From Maratus speciosus (lineage: Eukaryota > Arthropoda > Arachnida > Araneae > Salticidae), in the NCBI GenBank assembly GCA_963932465.1, contig OZ010799.1, forward strand, positions 157,476,761 to 157,540,760: 64,000 nt of DNA, given 5' to 3'. The position numbers and the translations under genes were made by a program. The notes under the pieces are model-generated. The model saw nothing but the letters and a program-made list of their open reading frames with translations. It was not told the DNA's origin and searched no databases. Below, in pieces: positions 57,355 to 64,000 of the stretch (its first letter is position 1; each line of letters starts with the position of its first letter).

Positions 57355-57541
57355 GGTACTTTTCGGTTAGCTGGGCGCCAGTGTTATATATAGATATATA
57401 TACATACATACATGTATATATACATTATATATCTATGCATATGTTTTATATATACACACACATAGTATATATGTATATAAATATGTATGTATACATATTT
57501 ATGTATACATAATACTGCCGGCCAGCTAACCAAAAAGTACC
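57355..57541. mobile_element. 187 bp MITE with TA-rich palindromic core and 8 bp duplication
   Basis: Inverted ends GGTACTTTTCGGTTAGCTGG and CCAGCTAACCAAAAAGTACC surround a TATATA/ACATAC core. The flanking duplication AAGTTTAC is perfect (57347-57354 and 57542-57549). The related element at 60655-61449 has the uninterrupted AAGTTTACTT at the equivalent place (near 61261), which serves as an empty site. The duplication length points to a hAT-derived MITE. Confidence 0.85.
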
Positions 57542-57718
57542 AAGTTTACTTGAAAAAAAGCTCTTTATTAAAATAAAAGTTTCTGTTTTAAATATTTTCT
57601 AAAATTGTTTTAAAATTTAACATTTTAATGGCTATAAACTTTGAAATATAAAAGTATTCGATGAGCCAAATATTCGGTATTCACTTCACCTGTAGGCCGA
57701 ATATTCGGTGCATCCCTA

Positions 57719-58267
57719 GGCACCAAAAAAAAAAAAAATTGCTGATAAAAAGCTTCGAAATTGATTTGATTCTGTACTGTTGCACATGTTTTCATACGTA
57801 CTGGAAATTATTAAGTGTATAAATGTATGCATGTTGTTTCTGTAAGATATTTTAATACCATATAACATTTGACTTTAGCATTTGTCATGTATTTAATTTC
57901 TTCCTGATTGAATAATATGTAGGGTAGATGTGCCAGTAGTAGACACGCTTTAATGTTTTTGGTTTATAAAAAAAAATAACCAATAAACTTTTAGCATTAT
58001 TTTGTTTTTTCAAAACTCCCTCTTGCATGTTTTATAATCTGGATTATTATTGACACCCTTAATCAAATCAATCATTAAACAGAAAATAATGTTTCAAAGT
58101 TTATGCAGTTTTTCAGGGAAAATCTTAATGAAGATTCTATGAGCTGGCTTCATTTAATAAATTTATATATTCTTCAATTTTTTTGAAATATTTGAATATT
58201 TTTGATGGAGTAGTAATAGAAAATAGATAAGCTAAAACCTTTTAAAATCTCCAAATGCACAAACACA
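57719..58267. other. AT-rich stretch, nothing recognised
   Basis: No coding, RNA or element end identified. Confidence 0.45.
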
Positions 58268-59945
58268 GCGGTAGAAATGATTAAAAAATGTCACTGGTCC
58301 CAAGGACCAGTAAACATCAGAGTTTACTGGTCCGCAGACATCGTCACTGGCCCTCTACATAAAATTATATTAAGTACCTTTAACACTTTGAGTGACCCCC
58401 CCCCCCCTCTCCTCCTCCGAGAATATAAACCAAACTTCCTTTCAGTTACCCAAAATTTTCGGCATAATAAAATGTAAAATTATAATTTGCTAAAATTTAA
58501 ATAGTAGTACATTAACAAAAACTGAAATTATTAATTATGTATTTTATTTCCGTTTATTTATTTTAACTGACTAAGTTTTTATGCTTATTGTAATGTTTGG
58601 TTGCGGTTTTTGTCAGGGATGGGAAAATTTAAGTTTACCTGTCAGAGAGGGAAAAAAGTTACTTGCTTCAGCGGAATGTTAAAAGACATATTGAATAGAT
58701 TTTTTTTTTTTTTTTAACCGAAATTTTTCTAATTTACCAATGTTTTTGAAGACAAAATAATATTTTGTATTTATCGCTAATGCTGCTTGGGGACAAGCAT
58801 TAACAAATGTTATTAAATACAAGAATATTTTGAATTTTTGCTTTATGGGCATGCAGTGCTCATACATGCAGTATTTTTTACTTACTGCCACATGCATGCA
58901 CAATTTTTTTTTTTTTTTTTTTTTTTAATATTTCATATTCACTATCTATATTACAAATTCCCTTTCCCCTCTCTTTTTTTAGAAATAACGTTTGGAAAAT
59001 GTTGGTATTTTGTTTTGAAAACATCATTGTTTTTTATTGGACTTAGATCAATTTTAATATTTATATGAATCTCAGAATCATTATCATTACAAAATTTTAT
59101 ACTATTTGCTTTTTACAAATTTCTCTTCCCCCTCCCCCATCTCTCTCGCTCTCTCTTTTTTCATAAAATAACATTTGGAGAACTTTGGTATTTTGTTTGT
59201 AAAAGCATGTTAAAAGATAGATTGAATACATCTTTTTTTTTTATTTTTTTTTTAACCAAAATTTTTCTAATTTACCGATGCTTTTGAAGACAAAATAATA
59301 TTTTGTATTTATCGCTAATGCTGCTTGGGGACAAGTATTATAACAAATGTTATTAAATACAAGAATATTGTTTTGAATTTTTAATATTATCTGTTAACCT
59401 TATATTAATTTTTATAATGAAATTGAATGAGTTTTTGTATATCCCTTGCATATTCTCCCTTGATGGTCTGTCATCTTTTTTGTTATGACCGACATTTTTT
59501 TTAGCGATTTTGCAACCCTGACTATTTTCAGCGGTAGAATTGATTAAAAAAAAATCACTGATCCCAAGGACCAGTAAACATCAGAGTTTACTGGTCTGCA
59601 GACATCGTTACTGGACTGCTACATAAAATTATATAAGTACCTTAACCCTTTGAGTGACACCCCCCCCCCCCTCTCCTCCGCCGAGAATATAAACCAAACT
59701 TCCTTTCAGTTACCCAAAATTTTCGGCATAATAAAATGTAAAATTATAATTTGCTAAAAATTAAATAAATAGTACATAAACAAAAACTGAAATTGTTATG
59801 TTTTTTATTTCCGTCTATTTATTTTAACTGACTAAGTGTTTATGCAAATTTTATGCTTATTGTAATGTTTGGTTGCAGTTTTCTCAGGGATGGGAAAATT
59901 TACGTTTACCTGTCAAAGAGGGGAAAAAGTTACTGTTAGTTACTG
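58268..59945 (+). repeat. Complex duplicated segment (a-b-c / c'-b'-a')
   Basis: Block a (58268-58672) recurs at 59531-59945. Block b (58679-58840, with ACAAAATAATATTTTGTATT and GCTAATGCTGCTTGGGGAC) recurs at 59208-59375. A short block c (near 58965-59010) recurs near 59160-59205. All are in direct orientation. Block a contains the hairpin GGACCAGTAAAC-ATCAGA-GTTTACTGGTCC and ends in a GTTTACCTGTCA stretch. No gene was recognised; a frame at 58277-58477 is carried by the repeat. Confidence 0.7.
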
Positions 59946-60045
59946 GTCCTTCGGACCACTAAATTTTTTAAATTTGTGGTCCGATTGAATTTTTAGTGAT
60001 CTCGGACCAGCGGACCACCAAGGATTTCGAACGCTGAAACACATA

Positions 60046-60271
60046 CAGTACCATGACACAAAAAACTACATACGGCCGTTTCAAGGATTCTTGGATCTCC
60101 TTCTTCAGTGCGAGGGGCGCGGGGGTGAATCACAAAAATAGCCAGGGTCTATAACCGAGGGATTCTTTGACCCCATTTTAATCTTTTAATATTTTTTTTA
60201 TCACACTGAGAAAGGGGATCCAAGAATACTCTTTGAAACGGCCGTATGTGGTTTTTTGTGTCATGGTATTG
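60046..60271. mobile_element. 226 bp MITE with ~50 bp inverted repeats
   Basis: The left arm starts CAGTACCATGACACAAAAAA and includes ACATACGGCCGTTTCAA. The right arm mirrors it and ends GTGTCATGGTATTG. TA lies on both sides (60044-60045, 60272-60273). It has the layout of a Tc1/mariner-type MITE. The middle contains GCGAGGGGCGCGGGGG and no coding frame. Confidence 0.82.
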
Positions 60272-60654
60272 TACGTATTTGTGCATTTGAACATTGTAAA
60301 AGGTTTTAGCTTATGCATTAAAACTCGCACAAGATGGTTGATTTATAGTAATAGATAACTTATAGTAATAGAAAACTTTAAATTTTATGAATATACTAAT
60401 GGCCATTTACAAAATTTCATTTATTTTTTAGGTTTATTATCATTTATTTTTTAGGTCCATTACTGGAACACGTAATTAGTCAATTTCCAGTAATGGACAC
60501 CCCATGTAGACATTGCTAAAAAATGCAATTTCAGTAATGTTCATACAGTATCTGTTATCTTATTAACTTAAACATATAAACGGATCATTGTATATACCCT
60601 GTATTATAAGATGCAAACATTACACGACACTTTATTGTACAGTAAGTAAATTAG

Positions 60655-61449
60655 TAGGGATAGGGATGCACCGAATATTCGGTATTCGGACATCTCACCG
60701 AATATTGGCGCACCGAATACTGAAAAAACCTTGCACAACTTCTAATGTTAACTGTCGACTTATAATGATATCCAGAACAATTAAATAAATAGAATTATAT
60801 TTAAATAAAAAAAATAATAATTTTACATTATTTGCTGTTTGTAAAATTAAAGTTAAGAAAATTAGTAAATTAATGTTTAAAAAAAAAGATTTTCTTGACC
60901 ACATTATCTCCATTAAAAGTTTGTTGAAAGATTTTAGGATCGCAAATTTCAGAGACTAATCTAGGATGCCATTTAAAATTTTCCTTGCTGAGTTGCCATC
61001 ATTTGTATAGATTGTATTATTTATTTTTACTTTAGTCGCTTCCGGACAAATAAAGAGTATATATGACCCTGTGAAGTTTTTCTTCCAATTTTTTTCACAA
61101 TTTCTCTTTGATTTTAAAATGTTTGTTTTAGAATTTAAGAAAATATTCATTTGCTTTAATTCACAGATGAAGTCATGAAATTTAAAATTTTATTAATTAA
61201 AAAAGTTTATAACTATCCTATTCTTAAGTAACTCAAAGTAGATTTTTTTTTTCAGTATAAAGTTTACTTATAAAAAGCTCCTGTTTATCCAAATGTTATT
61301 TTCTGTATTAAGTATTATGTATTTTTTAATTAATATTTTAATGCCTTTGAAATAAAAAATTATTTGTCCAGCCGAATATTCGGTAATTCGGTTCGCCTGT
61401 AGGCCGAATATTCGACATTCGGCCAAAATCACTATTCGGTGCATCCCTA
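60655..61449. mobile_element. Non-autonomous hAT, 795 bp, with duplicated first 6 bp
   Basis: A perfect 8 bp duplication TAAATTAG (60647-60654 and 61450-61457) flanks an element reading TAGGGATAGGGATGCACCG at the left and CGGTGCATCCCTA at the right. The left end therefore carries TAGGGA twice. It belongs to the same family as 54862-57718 but without nested inserts. No transposase frame. Confidence 0.87.
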
Positions 61450-61495
61450 TAAATTAGCAAAATAAAATAAATAAATAAAAATAAAAACATACAAT

Positions 61496-62283
61496 CACGG
61501 GTGATTCTGTTCTAAATTTTTCGAAAATTTAAATCTTCGGTTATGAAAGTTTTAAAATATCGGCCATCCGTCTGAAAATTCAGACATAAAAAAATCATAA
61601 ATTTTGACAAATGGGCACCAAAAAAATCCATTTAATCAATACATCATGGGGAAAGTGCGAATTTTGTCAAAGCATCGCAGTGAAAAATGAAAATTCCGTC
61701 AAAGGATCACAGGGGAAAACGTGAATTTCGTCAAAGGATCGCGTGGAAAAAACGTGCTTTTCATCAAGAGATCGCTGAAAAAGAACTCAAATTTTGTAAA
61801 AGGATCACACAAAAATGCTAATATCATCAAAGGATTTCAAAAAAACACTAATTTTGTCAAAGGACTGTATAAAATACCTGAATTTCATCAGAGGATGATG
61901 GATAAAAGCCTGAAGTTCATCAAATGATGATGGAAAAAAGCTTGAATTTCATCAATGGATGATGGAAGAAAGCCTGAATTTCATCAATGGATGATGGAAG
62001 AAAGCCTGAATTTCATCAAAGCGTGACAAAAAAAAGCCTGAATTTAGTCAAAGGATTGCGAAAAAAATCGAATTTAAGCAAAAGATTGCGGGAGAAAATG
62101 CGAATTTTATCAAAAAATCGCATGTAAAATGCAAATTTTGTCAAAGAATTGCATATAACATGCGATTTTCGTCAATGGATCGCATAATTAGCCCCAGAGT
62201 AGGATCCCCCGCCCTCTATTGTAACCATTGAGATAATTTGCTGTGAATTTCAAAAGATTTATTTTTACTCAGAATCACCCGTG
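61496..62283. mobile_element. TIR element filled by a minisatellite
   Basis: Perfect 14 bp inverted ends CACGGGTGATTCTG / CAGAATCACCCGTG. Flanks CATACAAT (61488-61495) and CATACAAG (62284-62291) are an 8 bp duplication with one mismatch, as in hAT elements. Nearly the whole interior is the ~36 bp tandem repeat. Confidence 0.75.
61640..62185. repeat. Degenerate ~36 bp minisatellite
   Basis: About 15 units of a pattern like GAATTTCATCAAAGGATGATGGAAAAAAGCCT (with TTTTGTCAAAGGATCGC variants). Units near 61900-62040 are most alike, while outer units are more diverged. Because the period is a multiple of three, a frame at 61721-61927 translates it into repeated NFVKGS-like peptides. This is not evidence of a gene. 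Confidence 0.85.
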
Positions 62284-62549
62284 CATACAAGTTACAGTTT
62301 ACCTAGATCTCTCAAGGTTAACATTAGTTTTGCACAAGTTAGCAATTCATAAAGGTAGGATGCTTTTAAAGTTCCTAACATTTTGAAAATGCTTTGAAAT
62401 TTAGGAGATTTGGTTTATCCTTACATGTAGTGTGACAATCATAATGAAAAGCTTAAAATTTTTGCTTTATCTTTTTATTATCATAGCTATTAATATAATT
62501 GTATTTAATATTATAATGCATCTCTTATTGTATATTAATTTTTTTATAG
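62284..62549. other. Short spacer before candidate exon
   Basis: AT-rich sequence ending in a T-rich tract and ATAG acceptor; nothing else recognised. Confidence 0.4.
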
Positions 62550-62727
62550 ATTGATTCTGAATTCAAATTAATTTTTGATGAAAGGAAAGGCGACAGCTTT
62601 TGTTCAGAATTTGGAATAGTTTCAAATTCCATTATCTTACAAGGTAGGCATTGCGGAAGGTCCGCAGCTGAGGAATTTGCAAATTGGCTTGAATTAGATA
62701 TGAGTACAGCTGAACCCTGCAATGAAA
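62550..62727 (+). CDS. Candidate internal exon, unknown protein
   Basis: A pyrimidine-rich TTAATTTTTTTATAG acceptor (AG at 62548-62549) precedes a frame open from its first base. The reading is IDSEFKLIFDERKGDSFCSE, FGIVSNSIILQGRHCGRSAA, EEFANWLELDMSTAEPCNE. A GTATGC donor follows at 62728. The composition is balanced and unlike the surrounding AT-rich shadows. Only this frame is open, so the exon would enter in phase 0 and leave in phase 1. The candidate exon at 54124-54190 leaves in phase 1, so the two cannot splice directly; an exon between them or a separate gene is needed. No domain recognised. Confidence 0.4.
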
Positions 62728-64000
62728 GTATGCAGTAAATATTTATGTGCATGTATAGTAAATTTCTAAATGTATATTCTATAGTAAATTCATTACTTTT
62801 ACTAAAATAAATTTAACTGTTCTATTAACATTTTTGACAGGGTGTTTTTGTGAAATTTTGCGATTTTTTGTCCCCTAATACTTGTGAAAATAAAAGTAGC
62901 ATAATAAAAAAATGATCCTTTTTTTTGGGGGGGGGGATGCATTTTCTACCTACGGACTCATTTACATTTCTATATATGAATCTTCCACAAAAAGTATGAA
63001 TGTCTCGTTCAACATACACAGTTAAAAATTTAAATACATGTGAAAGGACTGTTTTAATAGAATAGAAAATAAAGCAAATTTTATGATGTTGTCCTTGTGT
63101 AAAAAATACAATTCTGTGAATGGTTCTTTTTGTGAAATATAATTCTGTGAAGGATTCATTTTAGGAAATGGAATTCTGTGAAGGGTCCTAAAATCAGGGG
63201 TGGCAAAAATCTGTTTTGTAAAAAACCCAGATTAATATATAATTTGCTATTGCATACAACTACATATCTGTTGATAAAATAAACATTGTTGGATATTGTA
63301 TCTATAAGAAATATAACTTCACTTGAAAATATTAAAAGTAAATAGTAGTCAATTAAGTAGAAAATTGAAATCAATTTCTAATTTAAACATTATATATTAG
63401 TAACGCTATGTTGTATATTCAAAGAGTAAACTGTTCTACATAGTGAAACATTGATACCTTGAAAATCGCATGAAGAAACTTTTGATTAATAATATAATAA
63501 TCCATAAATATTTGATGCCTTTTCATGAAAATATAATGTTCTGTAGTTATTATTATTTGTTTTAAATATACAAATACTTCTGGTTATTTTGTTTTCTGAT
63601 GATACTCCAAGTGTCCAAGTTAAAAATTTTTACCGTTAGATTCAGCAAGTAACAAAAAAGATTGGTTGGCATTATTGAAATACTGTAACTAGCACTCAAT
63701 TTTTGCAATCTGTATTATTCAACTTCATATCTTAAGTTAGTTTTTAAAATTCTTTAAGAATAATCTCCCCCAATCAAGAAAATGTTCTTTCACAACTTGA
63801 CAAAATCTTAAAGATCATTGTATTTTGTTATTAACAGCTCTTAATAATCTGCATTTTTTAAATGAAAATATTTTATGCTAAATATTGAAAATTATTTATC
63901 TATTTTATCTTTTCTAATTTTGTATGTTTTAAGATACTGGGGGGCTCTGCCCCCTATGAGCTACGCCCGGCAACCCCCCCTTCCCAAATTTTGGTAAAAT
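62728..64000. other. AT-rich downstream region
   Basis: A G run lies near 62926-62936. AATTCTGTGAAGG-like short repeats occur three times at 63108-63190 (~30 bp period). A GGGGGGCTCTGCCCCC hairpin followed by TATGAGCTACGC appears near 63940-63966. Similar GAGCTACGCTCGCCAACC text occurs near 47848 and 44829, so the window probably ends inside another repeat. No coding frame is credible. Confidence 0.5.

Larger units (their letters stand above)
54862..57718. mobile_element. Outer hAT element with GATGCACCGAATATTCGG ends
   Basis: Ends TAGAGATGCACCGAATATTC and, at the right, CCGAATATTCGGTGCATCCCTA-type sequence. The terminal region is a run of overlapping CGAATATTCGG palindromes. Flanks (GTTATAAA left, GGCACCAA right) do not match, so the target duplication is lost or one end was replaced. 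The interior matches the element at 60655-61449 (ACTTTAGTC-CTTCC, TTTTCACAATTTCTCTTTGA, GTTTATAACTATCCT) once nested inserts are removed, so both belong to one non-autonomous family. Confidence 0.78.

Noticed and set aside
57370..57515. Independent TA/CA microsatellite locus
   Set aside because: It is the core of the 187 bp MITE with matching ends and a perfect 8 bp duplication.
61721..61927. Frame with repeated NFVKGS peptides, suggesting a repeat protein
   Set aside because: It is a translation of the 36 bp minisatellite between transposon ends, and other copies of the repeat contain stops.

Overview
This is AT-rich eukaryotic nuclear DNA with almost no intact protein coding. It is made of layered, mostly non-autonomous DNA transposons, a rolling-circle (Helentron-like) array, homopolymer runs and a few candidate host exons. 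The mix (pogo/Tigger, hAT and TA-target MITEs, a BEL/Pao-like solo LTR, a DINE-1-like element with a (GTCT)n block, a tRNA-derived SINE) fits an arthropod, possibly a chelicerate. That assignment is inference, since no diagnostic gene is present. Layout: 1-657 is unique AT-rich DNA. 660-9299 is a compound palindrome bounded by TA target sites: two ~3.5 kb units in inverted orientation, each already an older, diverged palindrome. A MITE present in only one half of each unit orders the events. 10787-13427 is a dead Tigger/pogo transposon, and 14304-14931 is a MITE holding a second MITE. 15775-34618 is an array of Helentron-like units of ~1.75 kb. Plus-strand units (H1, H2, H3/H9, H10) are split by an 11.6 kb block of five head-to-tail minus-strand units (H4-H8). 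The block sits inside one plus-strand unit, whose two pieces are H3 and H9. H4 carries a solo LTR with CTTTC duplications and H10 carries a hAT element with TGAATTGC duplications. The flanks of the whole array lie almost side by side at 38887-39500, giving an approximate empty site inside the window. 35148-38886 resembles a decayed hAT element and contains a SINE. 41834-46151 is a pogo/Tigger-type element in one copy of a local tandem duplication. It contains a 3.5 kb hAT element inserted in a (CA)n tract. 46311-49539 and 51217-53683 hold further MITEs and foldbacks. 54862-57718 is a hAT element containing a second hAT (with a decayed transposase C-terminus on the minus strand) and a TA-centred MITE. 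60046-62283 holds three more elements, one filled by a ~36 bp minisatellite. Candidate host coding: a start exon at 54124-54190 that looks like the beginning of a SAM-type domain with a strong splice donor; a possible internal exon at 62550-62727; and a broken MADF-like start at 50097-50177. If the first two belong to one gene, 54191-62549 is an ~8.4 kb intron loaded with hAT elements, but the intron phases do not allow direct joining. No CRISPR, rRNA, intact tRNA gene or operon-like organisation was seen. All alignments were made by eye, so coordinates of diverged repeats are approximate to a few bases.
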